Source: Chloroflexi bacterium OHK40 (GTDB taxonomy: Bacteria > Chloroflexota > Chloroflexia > Chloroflexales > Chloroflexaceae). Taken from it: a stretch of DNA of 50,551 nucleotides. The stretch covers positions 1 through 50,551 of the forward strand of contig SFCB01000109.1 in the NCBI GenBank assembly GCA_004367505.1. The letters run 5' to 3'. The translations under genes and the position numbers were made by a program. This document shows positions 7,486 through 17,324 of this stretch, one piece after another; within the stretch, counting starts at the first letter, position 1; every line of letters starts with the position of its first letter. The notes below the pieces were generated by a model. The model did not search any database. It worked only from the letters and a program-made list of their open reading frames with translations, and was not told the DNA's origin.

Positions 7486-10143
7486 CAGGAGCTGCAGGCT
7501 CCTGGCGCGGGCGAGGGCCTGAGTGCGGCTCTGCACGCCGAGCTTGCCGTAGATCTGCTGGGTGTACCAGCGGATAGTCCCGTGGGAGAGCACCAGCCGG
7601 TCGGCGATCGCCTGGTTGGAGAGGCCGTCGCCGATCAGCCGCAGCACCTCCAACTCGCGCCGCGTGAGCTGCTCGATCGGTTCGTCTGCTGGCGCCTCGT
7701 CGTGAGGCGCAATGGGTACTGGAGCTTGCTCGGGGGCGTCCGCAAGGGCCGGCTTCACTGCAGCTGACGGAGCGGCGATCGGGCTTGCGAGCAGCTCCCT
7801 GGCCACGGTGACCGCTCCATCCAGGTCGAGGATCTGGCTGCGCCAGGCGGCGACGGCAAACGCCTCTGGCGCCAGTGCTGCCTCGCAGGTGAGGAGCAGA
7901 CGCTGTACCAGGTCGAACGTCTCGTCGGTACTTGCGGCATGGCGCAGCAGAAAGCTCAGCAGCTCAACGGCCTGCCCGTAGCGCTGGCAGCGGATCAGGA
8001 GATTCGCGGTGCTGGCGAGGAGCGCCGGCAGGATGGCACCATATTGAATCTCGACCGCGATCTCGACGGCGCGCGCAAACGTGTACCGAGCCTCCTCGTC
8101 ATTGCCCTGGGCGATGGCGACCGACCCCAGCCCATTCAGGGCCGACACAAGGATGTCCCGGTTCCCCAGGCGCTTCAGCTCGGCAACCGTGCGCGTATAG
8201 GTCTGGTGCGCCTCCATCAGGGCGCCGCGGTTCAACATCACTGCGCCAAGCTGATCGCTGGCGATTGCTGCACCCTGATGATCGCCACGGGCGATGCGGA
8301 GCTCGTAGCAGGTGTGAAAGTGGCTCTGCGCCTGTTCGAGCGCGCCGCGCGAGCGGGCAATCCGTCCTAACTCCTCCAGGCAGAAGGCCTTGATCCAATC
8401 ATTGTGCAAGTGATCCGCTAGCGCGAGGGCTTCGCGGGCGAGACGCACGGCAACACGGTAACGACCTTGCATCCGCGCGGCGCCGGCCTGGATGTAGAAC
8501 GCGACCCCAAGGTTGCTGGTTTGCCCGAGCGCCTCGCAGCGCTGGCGTACCTCCTCGGCCAGGCGCCAGGCCTCCCGATAGTTGCCGCCCCACAGCGCCA
8601 GGCGTGCCAGCCCCAGGACGGGATCGGTCGCATAGCCGGGCGGCGGTGTCAGCCCGCCGCCGACGAAGAGTGCCCAGCTCGTCTCGAAGGCGGTCGCTGC
8701 ACGGCCGAGGTCGCCCTGCCGGACGTAGAGCCAGCCGAGCTGTACCAGCAGCTGTGCCCGCAGCGCATCGGCATCACCTGCACCGGTCTGGTGGGCGAGA
8801 CAGCTCAGCCCCTGTTCGAGCGTCGCGATGCCCTCCGAGACCGGACCGCGCTGTTGATAGTATGCCCACACAGAGTATGCCGACTGCTGGATCGTGTGCA
8901 GATCGAGCTGGGCGGTAGCCCACTGCCAGGCGGCGCGGACATTCTTCAGCTCGCCTGCGATTGCATCGAGGACTCGGCGGCCATAAAACAGCTCCAGCTC
9001 TTGCGCATACAACCACTCGGCATAGTAGGTGGCGTGCGCGCGCTGAGTGGCGATGGTCTCGTCCGGCTCAGCCAGCAGATGCAACTCGGCATATTGCCGC
9101 AGCAGCTCGTGGGTCTGATAGCGGCCGCCGCTGTCGAGGCGAATCAGCGACTTGTCCACCAGGGCCGCGAGCAGCGGCAGGGTCGCGCCCGCAACCCGGA
9201 TGGCGGCATCCGGGGTGAAGCCGCCGCGGAAGACGGCGAGACGGCGGAAGGTACGCTGCTCAGCGGCGCTCAACAGGCGCCAGGACTGATCGAAGGCGGC
9301 GCGCACGCTGCGGTGGCGCTCAGGGAGATCGCGCAGGTTTGCCGCAAGAAACAGCAAATTGCGCCCGATTTCGGCGGCGATCTCGGCACTGGGCAGCGTC
9401 TTCGCCCAGGCGGCGGCCAGCTCGATCGCCAGCGGCATGCCGGCGACGAGCCGGCAGATCTGAGCCACCGCCGGGCCCTCAATCGCGAGGTCGAAGTCAC
9501 GCCGCACGCGCCGGGCGCAGGCGACGAAGAGCTGAACTGCGCTGGACTGTTGCCAGTCGGCCTCGCCATCGCCGCCCGGCAGCTCTAGCTCACCGACGGG
9601 AAACAGCCACTCCTCGCGCAGGTTGAGCACCTCACGCGAGGTCACGATCACAGTCACCTCGGGCGCGGCGCGCAGGATGCCCAGCAGCAGATCGGCGCCG
9701 TCGAGCAGGTGCTCGAAATTGTCGAGCACGAGCAGGAGTTGGCGGTCGTGCAGTGCCTGTAGCAGCTGCGTTGCGGCGTCGGCCTGGCCTTGCAGCGGCA
9801 AACGCAGCGCATCGGCGATCGCAGAGGCGAGTAACGAGGCAGACGGGACGTGCTGGAGCGCTGCGAAGGCGACGCCGTCGGCATACTGGGACCGGACTTG
9901 CGCGGCGACCTCGATGGCAAGCCGGGTCTTGCCGATCCCTCCCGGGCCGCTCAGGGTGATCAGCCGGCAGGCCGGGTCGTCCAGCAAGCGCATCAGGGCC
10001 GCAACCTCGTTTGCACGCCCGAACAACGGCGTTGGCTGCTGGGGGAGCGTCTCGTCTTGTAGGGGCTCCGCGCGCATGCCGGCATCCATTTCGGTGCAAT
10101 GCTTAGCACGGATGCTTCCGGTTGGAATACTCAAGTCTAGCAT
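7480..10143 (-). CDS. LuxR-family transcriptional regulator with P-loop ATPase and TPR region (LAL type)
   Basis: Large cytoplasmic regulator. An N-terminal NTPase carries the P-loop SGPGGIGKT and a Walker B LLLVLDNFEHL. A TPR-like helical region follows, and the protein ends with a LuxR helix-turn-helix (LTRRELEVLRLIGDGLSNQAIADRL...). These proteins usually bind an inducer and ATP before activating DNA targets. The start is uncertain: 10143 gives 887 residues, 10089 is an alternative, and an upstream start at 10233 is also open. None has a strong ribosome-binding site. It is divergent from the SBBP-repeat protein gene and upstream of the liv operon, so either could be its target. Confidence 0.85.
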   Translation of the reverse strand: MLDLSIPTGSIRAKHCTEMDAGMRAEPLQDETLPQQPTPLFGRANEVAALMRLLDDPACRLITLSGPGGIGKTRLAIEVAAQVRSQYADGVAFAALQHVPSASLLASAIADALRLPLQGQADAATQLLQALHDRQLLLVLDNFEHLLDGADLLLGILRAAPEVTVIVTSREVLNLREEWLFPVGELELPGGDGEADWQQSSAVQLFVACARRVRRDFDLAIEGPAVAQICRLVAGMPLAIELAAAWAKTLPSAEIAAEIGRNLLFLAANLRDLPERHRSVRAAFDQSWRLLSAAEQRTFRRLAVFRGGFTPDAAIRVAGATLPLLAALVDKSLIRLDSGGRYQTHELLRQYAELHLLAEPDETIATQRAHATYYAEWLYAQELELFYGRRVLDAIAGELKNVRAAWQWATAQLDLHTIQQSAYSVWAYYQQRGPVSEGIATLEQGLSCLAHQTGAGDADALRAQLLVQLGWLYVRQGDLGRAATAFETSWALFVGGGLTPPPGYATDPVLGLARLALWGGNYREAWRLAEEVRQRCEALGQTSNLGVAFYIQAGAARMQGRYRVAVRLAREALALADHLHNDWIKAFCLEELGRIARSRGALEQAQSHFHTCYELRIARGDHQGAAIASDQLGAVMLNRGALMEAHQTYTRTVAELKRLGNRDILVSALNGLGSVAIAQGNDEEARYTFARAVEIAVEIQYGAILPALLASTANLLIRCQRYGQAVELLSFLLRHAASTDETFDLVQRLLLTCEAALAPEAFAVAAWRSQILDLDGAVTVARELLASPIAAPSAAVKPALADAPEQAPVPIAPHDEAPADEPIEQLTRRELEVLRLIGDGLSNQAIADRLVLSHGTIRWYTQQIYGKLGVQSRTQALARARSLQLLA

Positions 10144-10374
10144 TGCACCGCCAAATCCCGTTCGGGCGCTCGACTGATTTACGGGTGCGGCATATCCCGC
10201 AGCGGTGGCGACCAGGGGTCGTCGCACCGCCACTCACCACACCCTGTTCGCACAAGCACTCCAACAGCGAACCCTGAACTTCGTCAGGTGTGTCCAGCAG
10301 TGGCGCTCTGTAGGCTGCGACCAACGCGCGCAACGTACGCGAGCCCTGGAGATCGAATCGAAAGGAACGCCCAG

Positions 10375-12894
10375 ATGAATCTGTTTCTTGAGGAACAACT
10401 GGCACACCTGCGCCAGCGCGAGATACTGTGCAAGGCGCTCCAACGCCAGCGCCTCCGCGCCGTGATGCGCGGGCGCCGCGCCCTGCGTCCGCGCGTGCGC
10501 CACGCCTTGATGGTTGGGCTGACCGTCCTGGCGCTGCTGCTGGTTACCCTCGCGCTGGCCTCGCCCGCCGCCGCACACCTCGCAGTCGCGGCGCATTCAT
10601 TCGGCGGGACGGGCGCGGACAGCGGCGAGGACCTCGTGGTCGACGCTGCGGGCAATCGCTATCTGACCGGCAGCTTCCAGGGGCGGGCCACCTTCGGCAG
10701 CGGCGCCGGCGCCGTGACCCTGACGAGCCGTGGCCAGGACGATGCCTTTGTGGCGAGAGTCGACGCCGCAGGCGCCCTCGTCTGGGTGCGGCAGATCGGC
10801 GGCAGCCTGAGCGATCAGGGTCGCGGCATTGCCCTGCTGCCCGACGGGTCGCTCGCAGTGGTGGGCCACTTCCGCACCACCATCGACTTTGTCGGCAGCG
10901 ACACCAGGCTGAGCAGCCGAGGCCAGAGCGACACCTTCCTCGCCCGCTACAGCCGGGACGGCCAGCTGCTGTGGGCGCTGCGTGCCGGCGGCACTGGCGT
11001 CGATAACGGTCTGCGGATCGCCGCAGATGGTGCGGGCAACGTCATCGTCACCGGGAATTTCGCGGGCCAGGCCACGTTCGCCGATAGCGCCTCGCCGGCA
11101 GCGGCAACGCTGACCAGCGCCGGGAGCGGTGACGTCTTCCTGGTCAAGTACGACTCTACGGGCCGGTTGCTCTGGGCGCGTCGCGCCGGCGGCACTGGCA
11201 ACGATAGCGGGCGCGATGTGGCGGTGGCCCACAGCGGCGCGATCTTCCTCGCCGGCCTGTTCCGGGCCACGGCGAGCTTCCCCTCGCCCGGCGGCAGGGC
11301 CGCGCTCAGCAGCGCCGGCTCCGATGATCTGTTTGTGGCGCGCTATAGCCCGGACGGCGACCTGCGCTGGGCCGTGCGCGGCGGCGGCGCCGCGAGCGAT
11401 CGCGCCCTCGCGATCACCGTGGACACCCAGGAGCGCAGCTACGTGACGGGCTTCTTCACCGACGCCGCAACGCTAGGCGGCATAGATTTGACTGGCGAAG
11501 GCAAGGAGATCTACCTGGCAGAACTGAGCCCGGATGGCGTTGTGCTGCAGGCAGTGTCGGCGGGCGGCGCCGGCGTGGACGAGGCCCACGGCATCGCCCG
11601 CGACGCCCAGGGCACGCTCTACCTCACCGGAACGTACGAGGACACGGCCTTCTTCGGCAGCGGCGCCCGCCTGCGCGAGCTGCGCCAGCGCTCGCGGGGC
11701 GAGTCCGGTCCGAATAGCTCGATCCTCGTCGCCGCATTTGACGCCAGCCTCCAGCCCACTTTTGTCGAGGGAGTTGGCAGGGAGGCGCTCCCAGGCGTGC
11801 AGGTTGGCAATGCCATCGTCGTGGACAGCGGCGGCCGTGTCCACGTCACCGGTCATGCCCACGACGGTCAACTGGGCGTCGGCACCGGCATCCTCGACCT
11901 GGGGGGGCACGGGGAGGGCGATGTGCTCCTGGCGACCTACGAAACCGGGGCGACCGGCGAGGTCTTCTACCTCAGCTCGAGCAGCGGCGGCACCATCGAC
12001 GGCATCGGCTTCGCCGACGCGGACGTGCTGGCCTACGACCCCGCGAACAACCGCTGGTCGGTACTGATCGACGGCTCCGACATCGGCCTGGCGAACACCG
12101 ACATCGACGCTTTCGAGTGGGTCGATGCCGAGACCCTGCTGATGAGCTTCGACACGCCGATCGTGCTGCCCGGCATCGCCGGCACCGTGGACGACTCCGA
12201 CATCGTGCGCTTCATTCCCAGCCAGCTTGGTGCGACGACGAGTGGACGCTTTGAGCTGTTCTTCGACGGCTCGGATGTGGGGCTCACCAGCAACGACGAG
12301 GATATCGACGCGATCGGCATCATCACCGTCAACCTGCAACCGGAGGCCGTTGGCGCGACGAACTTGCCGGGTGGGGGCCAGTTGATGATCAGCACCCTCG
12401 GCCCGGCCAGCGTGCCGGGAGATGCCGGCGAGCTCCGCGCCGAGCACGAGGATCTGCTGGTCTTCAACGCCACCAGCATGGGCGAGAACGCCAGCGGCAG
12501 CTGGGAGCTGTTCTACGACGGCTCGTCCGATGCGCTCGGCGACGAAACCCCTGCGGGCATCGCGGCCCTCTGGTTGCTGCCCGACGCGCGGCAGTTCGTC
12601 TTTGGCCCGGGAGCGCCGGTGAAGATGTCTGGCATGCAGAGCGGTGATGGCGCCGACCTCGTCCAGTGTCAGTTGGTTGCCCTTGATGGTTTCGATGTAT
12701 GCGCCCCGCGGATCTTCTTTCCAAGCTCGGCAGCTGGCTTTGTCGGCGAGGTGGTGGACGCATTCAGCGTGGGCGACTCGGGCGTGCTGGGCGACATTGG
12801 CGACGGCGACGACACCGAGGCGGGGCCTCCGGAGGATCCGAACGATGCGCCGAACCAGGACAGCAGCCTGTTTCTGCCGCTGATCCGGCGGTAG
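10375..12894 (+). CDS. Secreted SBBP-type repeat protein
   Basis: Product of 839 residues from the ATG at 10375, which follows AAAGGA; an earlier in-frame ATG at 10288 lacks a ribosome-binding site. A basic N-terminus of about 35 residues precedes a hydrophobic export segment (ALMVGLTVLALLLVTLALA). The first two-thirds contain at least six beta-propeller-like repeats with the pattern GGTG-x-D-x-G ... D-x-x-GN-x-Y-x-TG-x-F ... L-x-W (SBBP family). The last third has repeated blocks of the type ELFFDGSDVGL. The chain ends SSLFLPLIRR. Probably extracellular or surface-exposed with structural or adhesive function; no enzymatic motif is seen. Confidence 0.8.
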   Translation: MNLFLEEQLAHLRQREILCKALQRQRLRAVMRGRRALRPRVRHALMVGLTVLALLLVTLALASPAAAHLAVAAHSFGGTGADSGEDLVVDAAGNRYLTGSFQGRATFGSGAGAVTLTSRGQDDAFVARVDAAGALVWVRQIGGSLSDQGRGIALLPDGSLAVVGHFRTTIDFVGSDTRLSSRGQSDTFLARYSRDGQLLWALRAGGTGVDNGLRIAADGAGNVIVTGNFAGQATFADSASPAAATLTSAGSGDVFLVKYDSTGRLLWARRAGGTGNDSGRDVAVAHSGAIFLAGLFRATASFPSPGGRAALSSAGSDDLFVARYSPDGDLRWAVRGGGAASDRALAITVDTQERSYVTGFFTDAATLGGIDLTGEGKEIYLAELSPDGVVLQAVSAGGAGVDEAHGIARDAQGTLYLTGTYEDTAFFGSGARLRELRQRSRGESGPNSSILVAAFDASLQPTFVEGVGREALPGVQVGNAIVVDSGGRVHVTGHAHDGQLGVGTGILDLGGHGEGDVLLATYETGATGEVFYLSSSSGGTIDGIGFADADVLAYDPANNRWSVLIDGSDIGLANTDIDAFEWVDAETLLMSFDTPIVLPGIAGTVDDSDIVRFIPSQLGATTSGRFELFFDGSDVGLTSNDEDIDAIGIITVNLQPEAVGATNLPGGGQLMISTLGPASVPGDAGELRAEHEDLLVFNATSMGENASGSWELFYDGSSDALGDETPAGIAALWLLPDARQFVFGPGAPVKMSGMQSGDGADLVQCQLVALDGFDVCAPRIFFPSSAAGFVGEVVDAFSVGDSGVLGDIGDGDDTEAGPPEDPNDAPNQDSSLFLPLIRR

Positions 12895-12984
12895 AATGAG
12901 GCACCGCCCCGCTCTCCATGGTCGAATGAACGGGTCCTGGGGAAGGCTACGCCCCCCCGCACAACACACAAGGGAACGACGCCA

Positions 12985-13968
12985 TTGAAGATCACAATCC
13001 TTGACGACTACCACGACACGCTGCGAACCCTGCGCTGCTTCGGCAAGCTCGCGGGCCACGAGGTCACGATCTGGAACGATCATGTGCAGGACATAGATCT
13101 ATTGGCTGCGCGTCTGCACGACACCGAAGCGCTAGTGCTGATCCGGGAGCGCACGGCGATCCAGGCGCCGCTGCTCGCACGTCTGCCGAAGCTGCGGCTG
13201 ATCAGCCAGCGCAGCGTGTATCCCCACATCGACATTGCCGCCTGTACGCAGCAGGGGGTCATTGTGTCCTCCAGCATGCACCCTGGCACACCGTCGTATG
13301 CCGCCGCCGAGCTCACATGGGGATTGGTGCTCGCCGCGATGCGTCAGATCCCGCAGCAGATGGCTGCCCTCCAGGCGGGAAGATGGCAGATTGGTGTTGG
13401 TCACTCGCTGCGCGACAAGACGCTGGGGATCTACGGCTACGGACGGATCGGGCGCGTGGTGGCCGGGTATGGCAAAGCGTTCGGGATGCAGGTTGTGGTG
13501 TGGGCGCGTGAGGCGTCTCGATCCCAGGCGCAGAACGACGGCTACCGCATTGCGCGCAGCAAGGCTTCCTTCTTCGCGGAGTGCGACGTGATCAGCCTGC
13601 ATCTGCGCCTGGTCGAGGCGACGCGGGGCCTGATCACCGCTGCCGACCTTGCACTGATGCAGCCAATGGCGTTGTTGGTCAACACCAGCCGGGCGGGGCT
13701 GATCGAGCCTGGCGCGCTCGTTACTGCGTTACGGGCAGGGCGTCCAGGCATGGCCGCAGTGGACGTCTACGACGATGAGCCAGTACACGACCCGCACCAC
13801 CCGCTCCTGACCCTACCCAATGTCATCTGCACGCCCCATATTGGGTACGTGACGCACGACGAGTACGAGATCCAGTTTGCCGACATCTTCGATCAGATCG
13901 TGGCCTATGCAGCAGGTGCCCCGATCAATGTGGTGAATCCGGAGGTGCTGCAAAGGTTGGGACAATAG
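12985..13968 (+). CDS. D-isomer-specific 2-hydroxyacid dehydrogenase family protein
   Basis: NAD(P)-dependent oxidoreductase of 327 residues that interconverts a 2-hydroxy acid and a 2-keto acid. The Rossmann motif is GIYGYGRIG (about 147-155). Catalytic residues expected in the family are present: Arg in NTSRAGLIE, Glu in YDDEP and His in CTPHIGYVT. The start is TTG at 12985 with AGGGA upstream, and no nearby ATG gives the conserved N-terminal [13 protein letters not shown]-dehydrogenase-like proteins share this layout, but no ACT domain is present. It stands alone and ends before a strong hairpin shared with the convergent tetR gene. Confidence 0.88.
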   Translation: MKITILDDYHDTLRTLRCFGKLAGHEVTIWNDHVQDIDLLAARLHDTEALVLIRERTAIQAPLLARLPKLRLISQRSVYPHIDIAACTQQGVIVSSSMHPGTPSYAAAELTWGLVLAAMRQIPQQMAALQAGRWQIGVGHSLRDKTLGIYGYGRIGRVVAGYGKAFGMQVVVWAREASRSQAQNDGYRIARSKASFFAECDVISLHLRLVEATRGLITAADLALMQPMALLVNTSRAGLIEPGALVTALRAGRPGMAAVDVYDDEPVHDPHHPLLTLPNVICTPHIGYVTHDEYEIQFADIFDQIVAYAAGAPINVVNPEVLQRLGQ

Positions 13969-14081
13969 CACCGTGGGAGGCACGAATAGTTTCCGAAGCG
14001 CGCTGAACCTGCGGCCATTCGGTTCAAAGGTGTTATTCTGCCTGCCCCATTGATCCATGCTGGTCAATACGGCGGAGTGCA

Positions 14082-14117
14082 CGGTCTGGTGCCCTGGCAT
14101 GCTAGGGCATCAGACCG
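14082..14117. terminator. Strong hairpin between convergent genes
   Basis: A 14-nt arm (CGGTCTGGTGCCCT, 14082-14095) is complementary to 14104-14117 with one G-T type mismatch, around an 8-nt loop. It lies between the stop of the dehydrogenase gene and the stop of the convergent tetR gene, the right place for a bidirectional terminator. No long T-run follows on either strand, so intrinsic termination would depend on stem strength. Confidence 0.5.
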
Positions 14118-14131
14118 CACGTGCTTGCTCG

Positions 14132-14884
14132 CTAGCCGAATGACATGTCCCCGCGACCGCCAGTAGGCACATTTGACTCGCCCCGCGCGAGCCCACCCTG
14201 CTGGTGCGCTAACGAGCCGTCTCCACCCTGCGCTATCCACGCAATCCCCGCAAGGAGAAACGCAAGCCCCTCCTCTATGCTGCCCGGATGTTCATCTTCC
14301 CCAAGGTTCGAGAAGATACGGGACAAGGTTGGGTAGTGCTCGGGCGGATACTGCTGAAGTAACGTCGCCAATCCCTGCGCCGCTCCGAGCTTGCTGTTTT
14401 GGGAAAGCCCAACGGCAAGTGCCCAGCCGTTCAGGTAGTCTACGACAAGGTCCGCCGCCTGCACGATCCGTCGCGGTGGCATGCCTGTTCGTGCAAGCGC
14501 CGCGTATAACACCTCGTTGGCCGCCAGGAGGGCCGGTGACCCTGTGCCTACGGAGATCAGATGCAGCACCAGGTTCGGATGAGCCAGCACCAGCTCACGG
14601 TAGGCGCGCGCAAAGGCGTACACCTGCTGTTGCCAGGGAGCCTCGGCTTGTGCCGGGAGCCGTAACTCGCTGAAGACCAGCTCTGTGACGCCGACGAGCA
14701 CCGCCTCCTTGTTAGGCAGGTGATGGTAGATCGCCATTGGGTCAACCCCGAGTTCCGCCGCCAGGCGGCGCATACTCATTGCCTGGATGCCCTCGCCGTC
14801 GATAATCTGCAGGGCCGTCGCGAGAATCTGCTCTCGGATAAGGAGCTCTTTGCCCGCCCGTGGCCGACCCAGCTTCCGCCCCAT
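14132..14884 (-). CDS. TetR-family transcriptional repressor
   Basis: Regulator of 250 residues. The N-terminal helix-turn-helix (about 15-62) reads IREQILATALQIIDGEGIQAMSMRRLAAELGVDPMAIYHH in overlapping short motifs typical of TetR, and the following NKEAVL is standard. The C-terminal ligand domain resembles the tetracycline-repressor-like C-terminal group. It is divergent from an SDR gene, and the shared 171-bp region has two near-identical palindromes. Autoregulation and control of the SDR gene are therefore likely. The last 20 residues are polar and probably disordered. Confidence 0.88.
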   Translation of the reverse strand: MGRKLGRPRAGKELLIREQILATALQIIDGEGIQAMSMRRLAAELGVDPMAIYHHLPNKEAVLVGVTELVFSELRLPAQAEAPWQQQVYAFARAYRELVLAHPNLVLHLISVGTGSPALLAANEVLYAALARTGMPPRRIVQAADLVVDYLNGWALAVGLSQNSKLGAAQGLATLLQQYPPEHYPTLSRIFSNLGEDEHPGSIEEGLAFLLAGIAWIAQGGDGSLAHQQGGLARGESNVPTGGRGDMSFG

Positions 14885-14919
14885 CGTTCCACCTCTCCGT
14901 CTTGCGATGGATGGCTAAA

Positions 14920-14949
14920 ACTCTACAGCATAGAGTATAGTGCCGTCAA
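14920..14949 (-). promoter_or_regulatory. Candidate tetR promoter
   Basis: On the minus strand a TTGACG hexamer (14944-14949) is followed after 18 bp by TAGAGT (14920-14925), a plausible sigma-70 type promoter for the tetR gene. The -10 lies inside the first palindrome and the -35 lies between the two palindromes, as expected for repression by occlusion. Confidence 0.45.
14921..14935. promoter_or_regulatory. TetR operator copy 1
   Basis: Perfect palindrome CTCTA-n5-TAGAG with spacer CAGCA. The core TCTACAGCATAGA matches operator copy 2 at 12 of 13 positions. It overlaps the candidate -10 of tetR. Confidence 0.6.
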
Positions 14950-14950
14950 G

Positions 14951-14963
14951 TCTACAGCGTAGA
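14951..14963. promoter_or_regulatory. TetR operator copy 2
   Basis: Perfect palindrome TCTA-n5-TAGA with spacer CAGCG. Its centre is 29 bp from the centre of copy 1, near three helical turns, so two repressor dimers could bind on the same face. It lies on the SDR side of the intergenic region. Confidence 0.6.
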
Positions 14964-15055
14964 TTTTAAGCAGCAACTGGACGTGAGCGCTGGGGTAAAC
15001 ACAGACGCAAGCCTGGTGTCGTGGAGCCATAAACTGTGCGAAAGGAGATCTCACC

Positions 15056-15964
15056 ATGAACGGAACACGGGGAACCCAACCCCTACGGGGGAAGGTCGCG
15101 GTCGTCGCGGGGGCAACCAGGGGCGCCGGGCGAGGCATCGCGTGCATGCTCGGCGAGGCGGGCGCAACGGTCTACTGCACGGGTCGGAGCAGCCGCGCCG
15201 CTCGGCTGCAGCCGCCGCCCGTCGCCACGCCCTTCGCCCTGGAGGGTCGCCCGGAGACGATCGAGGAAACGGCGGAGCTCGTCACGCAGTATGGTGGGAT
15301 CGGCATCCCCGTCCGGGTTGACCACACGCGTGAGGAGCAGGTTCAGGCACTCTTCGCACGGGTCGCGGCAGAGCAGGGGCGGCTCGACGTGCTCGTGAAC
15401 GATGTGTGGGGCGGCGACGCGCTGGCCGAGTGGGGCACGCCCTTCTGGGAGCTGTCCATCGAGAAAGGGCTATTGATGCAGCAGCGGGCCGTCCACTCCC
15501 ACATTATCACGAGCCGCTACGGCGCACCGCTGATGGTCCAGCGGCGCCAGGGACTGATCGTCGAGATTACGGACGGCGATACCCTGGAGTACCGAGGCAA
15601 TCTCTTCTATGATCTGGCGAAGGTCTCGGCCATCAGGCTGGCCGTGGCGATGGCCGAGGAGCTGCGGCCGCACCAGGTGACCGCCCTGGCCGTCACGCCT
15701 GGGTTCCTACGCTCAGAGGCGATGCTGGAGTACTTCGGGGTGAGCGAGGCGAACTGGCAGGAGGGTGCTAAGAAGGATCCGCACTTTATCGCCTCGGAGA
15801 GCCCGTTCTATGTCGGACGTGCGGTCGCCGCCTTAGCGGCCGACCCCGAGGTGAGCCGGAAGTCGGGGCGGGCCTTGAGCTCATGGGGACTCGCAGAGGA
15901 ATACGGCTTTCTCGATCTCGACGGTCGCCAGCCACACTGGGGGCGACACATCGCGGGCGGATAA
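15056..15964 (+). CDS. Short-chain dehydrogenase/reductase (SDR) family oxidoreductase
   Basis: NAD(P)-dependent oxidoreductase of 302 residues. The cofactor motif is [11 protein letters not shown] (about 19-29). The YxxxK pair is in FYDLAK. The segment VLVNDVWGG replaces the usual NNAG. The usual catalytic serine position is occupied by EITDGD, as I recall from a subgroup of this family. A good AAAGGAG site precedes the ATG at 15056. Divergent from tetR and probably its target, so the substrate may be the inducer or a toxic aldehyde/ketone. The C-terminal [10 protein letters not shown] motif is near the natural end, and IS5 debris begins about 30 bp downstream. Confidence 0.88.
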   Translation: MNGTRGTQPLRGKVAVVAGATRGAGRGIACMLGEAGATVYCTGRSSRAARLQPPPVATPFALEGRPETIEETAELVTQYGGIGIPVRVDHTREEQVQALFARVAAEQGRLDVLVNDVWGGDALAEWGTPFWELSIEKGLLMQQRAVHSHIITSRYGAPLMVQRRQGLIVEITDGDTLEYRGNLFYDLAKVSAIRLAVAMAEELRPHQVTALAVTPGFLRSEAMLEYFGVSEANWQEGAKKDPHFIASESPFYVGRAVAALAADPEVSRKSGRALSSWGLAEEYGFLDLDGRQPHWGRHIAGG

Positions 15965-15992
15965 CGCCGCAGCCCCATCGACTCGCCCAGAC

Positions 15993-16379
15993 GTGCGCGC
16001 CCCGCCTCGTACGCTGTTGCGCGAAATCGCCGACCGAGCGCCGCAGCCGACGGCTGCCATCTTCGATAGCCGCACGCTGCAATCGAGCCCGGAGAGCGGC
16101 GCCCGTGCGGGCTACGATCGCGCCAAACGCCGCAAGGGGAGCAAGGTGCATCTGGCGGTCGACACGCTTGGGCACCTGCTGGCGCTCCTGGTGACGCCGG
16201 CCAACGAGCAGGACCGGGCGCAGGTGGCAGCCTTGGCCGAGCAGGTCCAGGAGGTGACTGGCGAGACGGTGGCGGTGGCGTTTGTCGACCAGGGGTGCCG
16301 CATTTTCGGCAATTATGGGAAGCCTCGGACGCAGCCGAAGAAGTACGGGCCGTCGATGCACGGCCACTGGTGCCGATAG
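15993..16379 (+). pseudogene. IS5-family transposase remnant
   Basis: Internal piece of an IS5-type transposase: the family blocks [34 protein letters not shown] and [12 protein letters not shown] are clear, with a catalytic Asp in the first two. Both the N-terminal half and everything after VAFVDQGC are missing; the frame continues into unrelated residues. It directly follows the SDR gene and is presumably immobile. Confidence 0.75.
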
Positions 16380-16553
16380 AATTCGAGACTCCCGGTGTAG
16401 GCATCTTGAAGTTCTGTCTTGCCGCTGAATCGTTTCTGCATGACACTCGATTCCGGATAACCTATTACGTTCCTGCTGACGTCGCAACGATGCAGCAATG
16501 CATTACATGGAAAGAAAGCGCACAACCATCCAGATAACGGTGGGTACGTACAA

Positions 16554-17324
16554 TCAGGGTAGACGGGTATGAGGCGGAACCGTTGCCGTAAGCTTGGTGT
16601 CCGGCACGTAACGCCACCATTTCTCTTTGGTACGGCGACGAGCAGCACACGAAGGCGGGGCGCCCAGAAGGACGTCCCGCTCGTGCGGTCGGTGGTTAGG
16701 CGGCGACCTTACAGCGTCGGCGGGACTTCGGGGCCGGCGCGTCGGCGATCTCGGCCGGGGCTCCGGCTCGGCCAGCGGCTCCTCGGCAGCAGGGGCATCG
16801 TCGGCGGTCTCGATGACGGCGTCGCCCTTGCAAGGGAGCGGCGCGGGCTCGGAGTGGAGCACCACTAACTCGACCGAGGTGCGCTTCTGGCCGTCGCGGT
16901 CGATGTAGATGCTGCTCTGCAGGCGACCCGCGACGGCGATGCGCTCGCCCTTGCAGTAGCTGGCCAGGTAGTCGCTGGCCTCACCGAAGGCCACCAGGCG
17001 GAACCAGTCGTTGCGCTCCTTCCAGTCGTCGCCCTGCTTGTAGCTCGTGTGGACGGCGATGCTGGCGGTCGTGACGGTGGTGCCGCTGGCGGCGATGCGG
17101 GTCTCAGGGTCGTTGCCCAGGTTGCCGGCGAGCTCGGTAGCGCACCGCTCCGTCTCGTGGCCCTGTGACGACCGGATGCTGGACCGCCGGCAGGGCGTGC
17201 GGGGTGGTGGGCCGAGGGAGCAGCACCACCGCGAGGGGCTGCGCGCACTGAGCGCTTCTGGTGCCACTCCGCCCAGGCCCGCTCTGCAGTTGGCGACCGA
17301 CCGGCCCTCTCGCTGCTGGCGCAC
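16554..17324 (-). pseudogene. ssb: Single-stranded DNA-binding protein gene, frameshifted and without a clear start
   Basis: The OB-fold core is well preserved from ELAGNLGNDPETR (near 17140) through NDWFRLVAFGEASDYLA, KGERIAVAGRLQS and KRTSVELVV. Two defects are visible. First, no start codon with a ribosome-binding site lies near the natural N-terminus, and the next in-frame ATG is at 17324. Second, after the acidic EEPLAEPEP tail the frame becomes basic and random-looking. Another frame there continues as DAPAPKSRRRCKVAA with a stop at 16696, probably the native end. A one-base indel around 16740-16765 would explain this. No DDDIPF-type tip is present. Confidence 0.6.

Noticed and set aside
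11473-13083. 536-codon open frame on the minus strand
   Set aside because: Antisense to the SBBP-repeat gene. Its sequence is a low-complexity mirror of that gene with no family motif, as expected in high-GC DNA.
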